Positions 39,192-50,000 of a stretch of DNA of 64,000 nt are shown in pieces (the first letter of the stretch is position 1; each line of letters opens with the position of its first letter). The translations under genes and the position numbers were made by a program. The stretch comes from Antedon mediterranea (taxonomy: Eukaryota > Echinodermata > Crinoidea > Comatulida > Antedonidae): NCBI RefSeq assembly GCF_964355755.1, contig NC_092673.1, positions 8,563,001 through 8,627,000 on the forward strand. The letters are read 5' to 3'. The notes beneath the pieces were generated by a model that did no database searches, was not told the origin of the DNA, and saw nothing but the letters and a program-made list of their open reading frames with translations.

Positions 39192-40451
39192 CTAATATTG
39201 TTGCTCGTACTCGTAGTACTGGGTGTTATAACAGATGTTGTGATGAGCTTTGTGTCCCCATTCATTGCAGGTGAAACATCTTATTGGATTTCCGTGTCTG
39301 CAGTTCTTGGTTGTGTGGTTGTTTTCGCCGCAATAGGAACAGCCGTATTCTCGATACTCTGTTTGATGTTCATTGTAGTATTTTCTGTTATACTTTGGTT
39401 TCTGTCTGATTATTTTATGTGAATTGTCAATGTTCTTCAGTAGTCTAGTAGTCCCTTGTTTGCTAAGATGTAGTCCACTTCTATTTAGGGAATCAATTTC
39501 AAAGTTCTCTTCGTTGTCTACAAGATCACAGTTATTCTCGGTTGCTAAAGATTTTAGTTGATAGTTCAATTTATCGACTCGTGTTTGGTGATCATCGTTG
39601 TCCGTCCTAGGACATATTGTAGATATTACTACCTTGGTATCAGGGGCATTTGTCTTTATTTCTTGTAACAGATCATTGAAATCTTCTACTGCGTCGCTTG
39701 CTAGTTTGTCGTCCACGCAGTTGTTTGTTCCACAGTGAATAACAATTGTGTTCAGACCATCAAGACAATTTGTATGCAGGGCCTTAGTGACATCTTTTAC
39801 CTTTGCGCCAGGGAGACATTTCACTTCAGTGTTGGTTAAGCCCTCTTCTTTAATGTGTTTTATGATGGAATCTCCTATTATCAGTGTGTTTCTATCTGCT
39901 CTTTTATCTGATTCAGTATGTTTCGATGAACGGTTTGTGGTGTTTAGGTTGTTTGTCATTATTGCTGCTCTCATATTGTTAATATCATTTCTCATTCTGT
40001 TGTTAATTTCGGTTTGGGTGTTTATGGTTTCCATTAATTGAGCGTTTTTTGTTCGTAGCTCCTTATTTTCTGTCATCATATCTTGTATCCCGCCAGTAAG
40101 TTGAGCTAGCGATGATTGTAGGTTTGCAATATGGCTTGGCATGCTTTTACATTGAATGCAAATGAAAATTGGTCGTCGTCCTGTCAGATTCAATCCCACA
40201 CATTGGGGGTGAAATTTACTTGAGCAGAATGAGCACTGAGCTGGTGTCCCTTTGCATGAAGTCATAGTGCAAGTAGGTAAACAATTAACATTTAAATCCG
40301 TTATTGTGGTTTTCAAACTGTTATGTTGGTCTTTTGTCGATCTATCAGAAATAGGTGTCGAAGTGGTAGTAGTAGTAGTGCTGACGTTATTATTCAATAC
40401 AACTTTAGTTGGTTTTTTTTGAGTAATTTTCTTATTGGTTGTTGATGCCAT
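39192..40451 (-). CDS. LINE ORF1: PHD-like, SGNH esterase-like and CCHC domains
   Basis: 419 aa, intact. The N-terminus is basic/Thr-rich. A PHD-like cluster (CSFCSSKFHPQCVGL...FICIQCKS, about 70-105) is followed by a coiled-coil-like Asn/Gln-rich stretch. Then comes a GDSL/SGNH esterase-like domain with IIGDSIIKHI (block I), HCGTNN (block III) and SGLHLSKQG (block V). At the C-terminus lie two zinc knuckles, CSYCGENNHTTKNC and CFTCNEWGHKAHHNIC. ORF1 proteins with esterase domains are known in CR1-like elements and bind RNA; the esterase's job is unclear. The open frame suggests a fairly recent insertion. Confidence 0.85.
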   Translation of the reverse strand: MASTTNKKITQKKPTKVVLNNNVSTTTTTTSTPISDRSTKDQHNSLKTTITDLNVNCLPTCTMTSCKGTPAQCSFCSSKFHPQCVGLNLTGRRPIFICIQCKSMPSHIANLQSSLAQLTGGIQDMMTENKELRTKNAQLMETINTQTEINNRMRNDINNMRAAIMTNNLNTTNRSSKHTESDKRADRNTLIIGDSIIKHIKEEGLTNTEVKCLPGAKVKDVTKALHTNCLDGLNTIVIHCGTNNCVDDKLASDAVEDFNDLLQEIKTNAPDTKVVISTICPRTDNDDHQTRVDKLNYQLKSLATENNCDLVDNEENFEIDSLNRSGLHLSKQGTTRLLKNIDNSHKIIRQKPKYNRKYYNEHQTEYREYGCSYCGENNHTTKNCRHGNPIRCFTCNEWGHKAHHNICYNTQYYEYEQQY

Positions 40452-40480
40452 TTTATTGTAAGTGTTCTGCTTTATAACAT

Positions 40481-43320
40481 ACAGGATGTGTTACGTATTC
40501 AAGCTAGCCTCAATTGTCGCAAACAATAGACAGCTACTGGCTTTTGTTTGGCATGGCTTGGTTTGATTTGAAAGTTTGCTTCAGGTTTGAGTAACTGGCC
40601 TAGCTTTTAATTGGTAAAAAACACCTTTTAAATTGTAAAAAAGAAAATTAAATATACCTCCAAATGATAATGACACACTAGTGGTCCTCTATTGAATATC
40701 CATTGAAGGATAAGTTCTTGTTTGATGGGAACAGAACAGGAACACGACGCTCAGTCGACTGTGTTGTGCATTCCACTTTTAGCTTTGATATATATCATAC
40801 TTATACTATCAACTTTACTGAACCTTATTTATGTTCAATCATATATTATATATATTCTGTCTATGACATTACAACAAACAAATTGTAATACTTCTATAAC
40901 TGTCATCTATAAAAGCATAAATAATATAGTTATATACTCTATCTACCAGTTTGTTTAGTTATCTTTCCCTTTCTATCATAATACACATATCATAAACTTT
41001 TTTTTATATTTATATCTTTATATTTAGCCTCCATTTTACTTTTAGTAGGGCTTTCATCCACTTTTACTCCAGTATAACAAAACATAATTGTAACATAAAA
41101 AAGGTACGTTTTATCATTTCTATATATAAATTTACGTAAGGGCAAAATTCGGTAAATCGCGCGTTATTTCTAGAATGTTTACTCGACATGGTATATAATA
41201 TAAAGTTGGTTCGTACTTTCGGTACTGATTTTAACCACCTGATGTAACCCTGTTTACTAATTAAATTGAGTTCAATAATACGTAAGGGCAAAATTCGGTA
41301 AATCGCGCGTTATTTCTAGAATATTTACTGTTTACTAATTAATTAGTTATTGACAATTAAAACGAATTTAGGTTCAACGATTTTCTGATTGTGGTATACA
41401 CTTTCTAATGGATGTCCATCTTGAAAAATACCCGCACACAATAATACGAGGCTGCTTCGCATTTTCCTACCGTATCCTCCCTACGATATTTGTTTTTAAT
41501 GGCTGAAAACGGTTGAACAGTTCGAGTAGGCCTACAGCATCATACATCATAATGTTGAAGACAGGCCGATTTTCTTTACAAAATATGAATTATTATTTTG
41601 ATAGATTTAATATACGTTTATACAAATGTATTGATTTGCGATGAATGGAACATTTCAAATTATTTGGTTTAACCATAGGGTATAGGTTTAACACAAGTAG
41701 GAAAATGTATGTGCCCTTAGAGAATAAACTTAAAACCTTCGATATAGTATTGCAATACTACTATACAATATTGTAAATACCTATTAACCACTTTTGGTCG
41801 CCATTTAAATCGCAAATTTCTTACTGTGAGTGTTGGTACTGTTAGATATATTAATATAAAAATATATACAAATAAACTGTATTACTGTGAGTGTGGGAGG
41901 CCCTACCGTTAGATTATAAACACATAATATACAAATAAACTATATTACTGACAGTTGCTTCTCAACGTTTGTATTAATTAATAATTACAAACAATACAAA
42001 GGACGTAGTGGTCTATTGTCACATGTACTTTACTATTTCAATCGACACGACAGTGACAGTTTTAACAAAGTATTAAATCGCAAATGTTTTTGTGTATATA
42101 CAGTATATTATTTATAGGCCTATAAAACATGAAAAAAATATTTCGTTGCAGAGTGGATAAAGAATATATTTTAAAATGGTTCCTCTTTGTACCTTCCCTC
42201 AACCTTAATGTTACATACAAAACACAAATTGGATTTGCATAAATCATTGTGTCTATTCGTTTCTGTAAACGACAATATATTATATAGTCCTGCTTACTTT
42301 GAAATCGCCAGTTTTTTTACGCTGAAATTACTGTGTATATCGCTTCGCTCGCGTACCATCTAGTAATTATAATTTCGTCTGACAATTTTTCGGGTTTGAT
42401 AAATCATTTTAATTTTTAACAATAATTTATACCATAGGCAAATCCACTTTATGTATCTTTTTTTTAAAAGAATACTTATAGCTTTTGATATTTCTTTGCC
42501 CTTGTAATTTCCCATGTAATTTGCACATCACGAATTGTTACCAAGCCGACTCCACTAGCCAGATATTTCAATATTGTTTTTTTTTTCTTCATATTTTCTC
42601 ATTTTTCATAGTAGAATGTTATGGTATATAAATAACACGTCACTGTAAAAAAATCTTTTAAAAGGTTATAACCAGTTCAGTTTATGAAACCATTATAAAT
42701 ATGCGTTTTTTGGGGTTTTTTTTTTAAAATGAAGGTTGCGGGCGCTATTTACACAAGTAAAAATACACTTTTTAACATTTAACTACTACTGTAATTACAA
42801 ATTTATTATTATATTCTTTTACATTTTTATAACATATTGTTATTATACAACATATAAATATATATTTTCTAACAATTTCACATTAAAACCTTTTACGGTC
42901 AATAGTTTGTGTACTACCAGTGCAGGTCAAAGGTAAATTTTTTTCAAATTGGGTCATTTTCATCTTCATTTTTCTTCATCATTTATTTGTTCAGTACCAT
43001 ATGCTGTAAGGCATAAGAACGAAAAATAAATTGTTTATTCAAAAAATACAAATTTTATTTTCATATAATTAATGGTTGCTCTACGCATTTGATATGGATT
43101 TTTATCTCTTTGACATGATAAAGTTTAAATTGTTTAAAATACAGGGTTATAGATTAAGTGGTTATGGAGTACATGACTATCCCACAAACTAAGCGAAAGA
43201 TATCTGCCGACTGCTCGTTTTCCCGTAGCTAGACCAACCAAGAATCTGGAACAGAACAGAACATTTGCCCAGAAAAAATATAAATTTAGGTGATTAAAAC
43301 CAGTTTAAAAAACAAGTCCT
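40481..43320. other. Intergenic, AT-rich, no gene seen
   Basis: Between the LINE and TMEM203. Short ORFs only, without splice or family features. A 43-bp direct duplication is listed separately. A repeated phrase AAACTGTATTACTGTGAGTG occurs near 41820 and 41876. Confidence 0.5.
41135..41323 (+). repeat. 43-bp direct duplication, 146 bp apart
   Basis: CGTAAGGGCAAAATTCGGTA followed by AATCGCGCGTTATTTCTAGA occurs at 41135 and at 41281. A TGTTTACTAATTAA phrase follows each copy at a distance. Meaning unknown. Confidence 0.8.
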
Positions 43321-43733
43321 TTTATTTCAACAAATGTTATGACAGTATGTATAGTGTACAGCTGTACTTAATAATCAAAGATAAATATGTAAGAGTCATT
43401 GTCCTTGTATTGGTAGTCAGTCGATTTTGTATCTAGTATGAAACTAGAAGATACACAGGTAATACCTTCCTACTCCTACACCACAGTATTCTCAATAAAT
43501 GAACTACAGTAAATTGTACACATGGATGATGGATGTGCATTGAACAAGTTGAAGTTCCATGGATTTTCTTTACTAATAATACTGGTTTACTTTTCACGAC
43601 ATTAAGGAAGTAGTAGATCAGTTCCAGTTGCTACTTCGAGAAGTAACTCATTGTTGTACTTGAGTAATTATTATCACAGCTTTGACCTGGAGCATTAAAA
43701 AAATACACTTTTTCAAACAAGTCAGTGAGTTAA

Positions 43734-44135
43734 TCAGCAAAATGAACAACCTCGAAATATTAAGATTACTTGCAACATAAATAATGGCGACATTACTGCA
43801 AAAACTGATAAAAGTTCTCCGTTTAGACTTTTGCAAAGTAAAAATTTGAAAATGAAAACCAGAACAAGTGTAAAGCCACTCCAAAGAGCTCTCATACCAG
43901 CAACTTTGACATCACGATCAATGCAGATACGAAGGAACACTATCATATTGAAGTAGGCATTCAATCCATCACTTGTAAAAAGCGGTATAAAGATATTCCA
44001 CCAGGATAAGTTCCAAATCTGTTCAAGTTTAAGCATTAGCAAAATGGAAAAAATAAACATTGAGATTACATTAATCCACATTTCTAGTTTTGTCAGTCCC
44101 AGCCATTGGATGAGTTCTTTCATTGTGAAAAACAT
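43734..44135 (-). CDS. TMEM203: TMEM203, intronless
   Basis: 133 aa if begun at the ATG that aligns with the vertebrate start (MFFTMKELIQWLG, compared with MLFSLRELVQWLG in human). The frame also offers an ATG 15 nt upstream (44150). Conserved features: LSWWNIFIPLFTSDGLNAYF, RALWSGFTLVLVFIFKFLLC and SPLFMLQVILI, with four hydrophobic segments and the usual length of about 136 aa. Vertebrate TMEM203 is an ER membrane protein linked to calcium handling and STING signalling and is also a single-exon gene. A TTTATT on the + strand at 43321 is a possible polyadenylation signal about 410 nt past the stop. Confidence 0.9.
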   Translation of the reverse strand: MFFTMKELIQWLGLTKLEMWINVISMFIFSILLMLKLEQIWNLSWWNIFIPLFTSDGLNAYFNMIVFLRICIDRDVKVAGMRALWSGFTLVLVFIFKFLLCKSLNGELLSVFAVMSPLFMLQVILIFRGCSFC

Positions 44136-44150
44136 TGTAACCAATGTCAA

Positions 44151-45550
44151 TGAATTTCTTCTTCCTTCATGAAACTGAAAGTCACTCTCTTCTTTTTTAT
44201 GTTAGGCTCTAGCCTAGGCCGGCTCTATCTTGGCCTCTTGTGATGACCTTTTTTAGAATGTATTCACAAACATTTAAAAATACCAACTTATCTTTATTTA
44301 GTATTACTGATATCGAATCAACAGCAACACCCTTTAGTCTATCCTGACATAAGTGCTTGCCTTGGCTGCCTTGTTCAGTTCAGGCTGGGGAGTGAGTGTT
44401 GACTGCCTGGTGGAGGCTAGCCTAGAGTTAGGCCTAGCCTAGGCCTTGATTCCCGGCCTAATACTACTAGGGCCTAGGCCTAAATCAATGTATCAATCGT
44501 TCACTGTTTTAGTATTATTTGTCTCCAAATAGTTTCCGTTACCAAAAAGGTAGGTGCTTTGGTATACTGGTATTACGTACTTTCGTACAAACAACAAAGA
44601 TCTAGGCTAGGCCTACACTATCTTTGGTACAAATGAAGTAGCGCCCCCTCATGTCAATATTTTAGAAAGTTATGGGGCGCCAGGAATCATGAGAATGCAT
44701 GAGATTAATTCATTATTATTGTCTATGTTATAAAGATAAGCCCCTCGTGATCAGAGGGAGATTAATTTCACGTCTAATAAGAAATATGGCCTAATCACCA
44801 AATGATCACATCTTTTTAGAAGGAACATACATCTTAATAAAAAAAAAGTTGTTTCATTCATTTTTATTATTTTCGTCATCATTTCATCACATAATAAAAG
44901 ATTAACTTGTCAAAGTACAAAACATCTCAAGAAGATGGACGGTATTGTCAATAAATGAACCGAATCACTATATTCAACCACTTAAAGTGTAAACATTAAA
45001 CATTACTATTACTGTATATAACTATTTAAAATATCTACATTTTATTTAATTCAGACATTGTGTATTGACAACATCTTTTTCTTCTTGAATATGAAGGATG
45101 AAATGGACGACAAAAATAATACCTTTTATTGAATTTTCTTATACTACCTGAGCAATAAATTCCTGAGAAAATCGAGACTCATCATATCAAGACAACGAAG
45201 ACAGATTTCATAAGAAACAGTTGAATAATTATGTATCGTTATGTCTGGGTAAACATACCATATATGTTGATTATGTGTGAGATCCTTAACGTATTGCAGC
45301 ATGCAAAGAGGGTTGAAAATACACCATACAGGAACTCCGTATTTCTGAACTAGGACTACGGTATTTCTAAACACACTACGGTATTAAATAACTTTTGGAT
45401 TTCCACATCCAACTGTTCTGAAACTCTTTGTCTTCGATTCTTTATTATTAAATTCGAGATACATGAGAGCCCTCATAGATTAGAGGGTCACCCCAAAAGA
45501 CACCCTTCAATCAAAGATTTCATCAACGGTATCAAAGCCAACATTCGGCA
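44151..45550. other. Intergenic between TMEM203 and a LINE remnant
   Basis: Includes the TMEM203 upstream region, with many AGGCCTAGCCTAGGCC words (44200-44480) and no ORF of note. Nothing else supported. Confidence 0.4.
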
Positions 45551-45559
45551 TGGTGTTCA

Positions 45560-45970
45560 AAGTTCAAATCAAAGTATGTTCCGACATCCAATTTGATACA
45601 CAATTTTTTAAAGAGTAATTAATTTGATCTAATAGAGTGTCATCAGCGTACATTTTTTACTGAAGTTAATAATAAATAAATTATGCTAATAAAAAATGTT
45701 TAAGTATGGGTCCCACTGCAGTACCGAACCCAGGGGACACCAGAAAATACAAGAGAGGATGAAAACGCTCTTCTGAAAAAAGAATCTTCTTAGACTGACC
45801 CACAGGAAGAAAGATATCTATTGCAATAGTAGTCGATCTCACAAATACCAAGACATTTGACTTTTCGGAGAAATAATAATGTGAGGGCCAGACCCGATCG
45901 AACGCGTTACTCAAATCAAGAAAAATTGCGTTAATACGTGGAGTAGATCGTTCTTCATAGTGGAGTGCTT
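45560..45970 (-). pseudogene. LINE RT remnant
   Basis: Minus strand: LDLSNAFDRVWPSHYYFSEK near 45900, VSPGFGTAVGPILK (from a PQGS..GP motif) near 45720, and MYADDTLLDQINYSLK with an intact YADD box near 45650-45600. It is frame-disrupted and truncated at both ends. Confidence 0.75.
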
Positions 45971-46144
45971 TTGGTAAGAATTGTTACACAGATGACAAAG
46001 TTTTCAAATGTTGCACATTATATACTCGGGCAGGATAGACTCGAAATATCACACTGTGTAGTAAAAAAATTGTTAACACATGACCATATTTAATCTTGCC
46101 GACCCGTTTGCATCGCCTTCATACGCGTCATGCTAATGACCGCT

Positions 46145-46318
46145 AAAGCGTGGTTCCCACTAGCGACGCAACGCAAGGACGTAACGCAACGCAAGTGAAT
46201 TGACCAATCACAAGCGATGTCTTATTCGCTTGTGATTGCCAACTTCGCTTGTCATTGGTTAAAACGCTTGCATTGCGTTTACGTCCTTGCGTTACGTTCT
46301 AGTGGGAACCAAGCTTTA
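46145..46318. mobile_element. Palindromic GTTCCCACTAG MITE, full copy 2
   Basis: AAGCGTGGTTCCCACTAGCG ... CGTTCTAGTGGGAACCAAGC, almost identical to the copy at 31745-31928, so the family moved or was copied recently. Confidence 0.85.
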
Positions 46319-46319
46319 A

Positions 46320-46612
46320 CATCGACACGTACAGGGACGTACAGCGCAACGTAGGTATTTTTGACCAAAAGGCGACTTATTATAGGCTATTCAAACTTTC
46401 GCTTATCATTGGTCAAATAGCTTGTGTTGCGTCCACTAGGCCTAAGCTTGGTTTCTAAAATTCTACGCAACCCAAGGATGTACGCCGCAAAAAGTGATTT
46501 GACCAATCACCAGCGGTAGATTATTTCGAACAGTCGCATGTTATTGGTCAACTCGCTTGCCTTGCGTCTACGTCCTTGCGTTGTGTCTCTCGTGTGGGAA
46601 CTAAACTTTGGC
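46320..46612. mobile_element. Two further degenerate GTTCCCACTAG MITE copies
   Basis: 46320-46440 (GACGTACAGCGCAACGTAGG ... TTGTGTTGCGTCCACTAGGC) and 46444-46612 (AAGCTTGGTTTCTAAAATTC ... CGTGTGGGAACTAAACTT) follow copy 2 directly, making a cluster of three. Confidence 0.6.
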
Positions 46613-47033
46613 TTTATTGCACTGTACAGTACCCCTTTAAATATTAAAATACCCACACTTATGCTGCTTGTGCGCCCCGTATTAGTATGGAACGCTTGTT
46701 ATGCCTATATCACCAGTTTTAAATTATTATTTTCTGTATGCTTGGTTTGGTTCGTTTTTGTTTGATAATACCATGGAGTAATACTCCATGATAATACAGT
46801 AAATGGCAGATAAGAGTAGATTTGAAATTGTATGGATTGAAAATAAAATGAAAGACAATTTTGCCCAAAGAAACATAACTTCAAATAGTAAAACAATACG
46901 GCACAATTGTCATTCCATAATCTGATCAGTAGCTGTTGAACTAGCCTGGGTGGGCCTAGCTAGCTGCTACTGCTAGGTGTTTTGTATGGGAATCCTTTTG
47001 TATGTAGCCTCCTAAAGAGAAATATATCAAGTT

Positions 47034-47079
47034 ATGGCAGAATCTGACAGCGGACAGTCTAGTTCGTCTTCTTATGCCG
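47034..47079 (+). CDS. RGG/C2H2 gene exon 1
   Basis: ATG in the context AGTTATGGC, 15 codons plus one base, donor G|GTAAGT. The upstream region has a short 5' UTR look but no TATA box. The 2.2-kb intron that follows carries part of a dispersed repeat (48190-48260). Confidence 0.75.
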
Positions 47080-50000
47080 GTAAGTTAAGTCTATATTGTA
47101 TAAATAAAGGCATAGCCTAGTTTAGATATGGATATTATTAATAATATCAAATTGTTTCTGAATCGAATCCTTTGGCATAATAGGCATAGCAATACTATAG
47201 GCCTAGGCCTCTAACTAGGTACTACAGATCGACAATTACGACCCTGACAGCCAGGATTCCGGGACGATTCGGCCCACTTTTGGTGGGAATATTTGGCCCA
47301 CATTTAAACCAAAAAGTAACACTTTGTCGGCCGAAGCGTGTCACTATAGACAAAACCAATGATTGTTAATAAATAATAATTATAAATAAGGCCTACACAA
47401 TTTAATATTGTGGTATTTATTAATTAATAAATAATACATTAGGCCTACTCATTTATCATATATGGAATATGGTTTTCATCGAAACGAAATTGATTAGTAA
47501 ATTGAAAAGCTCATGCTTGCAAATCTTTAGTGGTGATGCGGTTATTAAGGATCAAGTGATGTATACTATACACAAGAGAGGTGCGTCATTTGTCCGATGT
47601 GCGTCATACATTACATATACCAAAGTTACCAGCCTGAGAGATTTTCAAATACGGGACAGACTATTTCTGTGGCAGGGGTCACGTGGTGGGTGTTGTGATG
47701 AAGCGAATTTAGTTCACTGGCAATGGCACTCCTTCCTAGATGGCCGGAAATATTACTCGCGCACGTAAAAGTCATGATATGGCATCTCTAGTTGGCTGGA
47801 GATGATACTCCGATAGTAATCAGCAAAACGATCATGTTTTGCATTTAATATTCAGCATAGCTCGAGGTTTCCCCTTTTATATACGCACACAACATCATGT
47901 CACTGTGTCGTGTCAGTCCAACATGGGATTTTACATTAGTAATCGCGATAGTGACCAACGCATACTGCTGGCTATCGACGTGGTCACGCATGTTTTTATT
48001 CAAACTGCGTGTTTCATTAAAAATCACTTTAACATGCAGGACCGTCCTGCACAATGAAAGACAGTTGGTGTAACTATGGTATACCATGATGCACCCCTGC
48101 ATCATAACATTGGCTTACCTTTACATGACAATGAAGCAGCTATTTTAAAATTAGTGATGGACCTTTTAGAGATCAAGATGATGATGACTGTGGTAAAGTG
48201 ACTGACATTGTTTATTGAGGTGACGTACCCTGTGGGTTTTTTGACACACCCCTCCCGGGGATGTATAATGCACTGCATTACACCCATCATCATCTTTACC
48301 CACCATTGCCTAGAGGGATGTTTTTTCTGTTTGGAGGGCTGGAGGTCTGATCGTCTTAGCGTATAGCGAAACTGTTAGACCAGGAGAAGGAAATCAAGAT
48401 GATCTCGGAAATTTGTCGGACCATTTTTTTTATAATACCATTTGAGGACGCTGATTCCAAATATATGTTTAGGGTGACATTTTCGAGAAAAGCAATCTTT
48501 TATGATAAATTTTCACCAACTTGTCGCTCAATTCCGTGTTGCACTGTCGCATGACCCATTAGCTCTATTCTATCCTACAATGCCTTTCGAATTTTACCTA
48601 CTTCAGACAAACAAGAGGTTCTTGTGTTATGGTATTTGCTAATAATATACAGTATTCTAAATGTTAAGAGAAATTAAATTTTGTCATCAAATTGCATTCT
48701 AGGTATATAACTACAGACATGATTACCATCAATGAGAATATCATGAGTAGATTTAGTAAAACAATTTATAGCCATTTCTGTAGTCTTAGCAACATTAAGA
48801 TGTGCCACTGCACAATTTTCCATTTTAAATTGGACAAATAAAATTTCTTGAGTCTGCACCCAAAATTGTTTGCCCATTTATCAATAAGATCACAACTGTG
48901 CCCTCTCTAGCTTCATGTACGTGGCCTTATATACACTCATTCCCTAGGATCTATTATTGATTAGATATGTCATTTAATCAAAAGTTTCCAGACGATCGGA
49001 GGTGGGAGGACTTGAACTTTGGCAGCATATTGACCCCCAGGCCAAGACACTTCGGCCTCAGAACGTTTTCGGCCTAAGGGCGATTCGGCTCATTTAATAT
49101 GTATTGATAGTAAACCTGGAGAAATTTCAAAGACTAAAAAAAAATTAATAAAAATCACAAAAAAAAGTTTGTTTGTTTTCACTTGGAAACTGTACTGAAA
49201 GTTATACAAATGATAAACTAATGATTATTGTGAGATGCAGTGTACAACTTTATTATTATTTACTTTTACATGTTCTATTTATTCTAGATTGGTGGCGCTA
49301 TTACTGTCAGTATGCGCAGCAGGCTCAAGCTGCCCAAGCTCAGCAGACACAGGGTCAAGCATCCACATACAGTACTACTACTACTCCAACCACAACTGAA
49401 CAGGATACCTATCAAGTAAACTACTCTGCCTACACGTCAAGCTATACGCAGGCAGCACCAACATCAACAGCAGCAACATCAAACTATAAAGAACCAGTCA
49501 AGGATGGTTATTACTCACATTCTTATTCTGGTTATTACTCTGCTGGACCAGATCCAATAGAAAACAAAACTCAACATGAAGTGAGTTATCACTCAGAAAA
49601 TCCTACTGGAAGTTATGCCAACGACAATGCTCAAAATGCGCAACTAGAGAACCTGCAAAAATTGGTTGCACAAAGTGTGGCTGAAGCTGTTTTAAAAGAA
49701 TGTGCCGATATAAATTTGACACAGCAGCCTATGGGAGGTATGATAGACAAAATTCCACCAGATATGGAATATGAACGAAGCAGATTTCGTGAAGGGTCAT
49801 GGAGAGGGAGAGGAGGTAGAGGAGGTAGGGGAAAGAATGGACACTCTTATTTTGATAATCGTCACCAAAGAGACTTTCATGGCAATGATGATGGTTACTG
49901 GAATAAACGTAAATTTAATGATGGTGGTGGAGAGTATCGTTCTAGGCGGTCAGATTTTGGTCGTGGATTCCGACCAAATGTCCATCCCCGGGATGCGTTT

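Larger units (their letters stand above)
35207..40480 (-). mobile_element. Nearly full-length non-LTR retrotransposon
   Basis: About 5.3 kb: ORF1 (40451-39192), ORF2 in broken pieces (39026-35420), a 3' UTR with an A-rich tract and an ending AATAAAAGTTCAGTTCAGTTCAG, i.e. a polyadenylation signal followed by a short (TTCAG)n repeat. Endonuclease of the APE type, so the jockey/CR1/L2 or Tx1 side of non-LTR elements; the clade is not settled here. At least three frameshifts and a changed RT active site make it inactive. It ends about 0.8 kb upstream of the RTK start codon. Confidence 0.88.
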
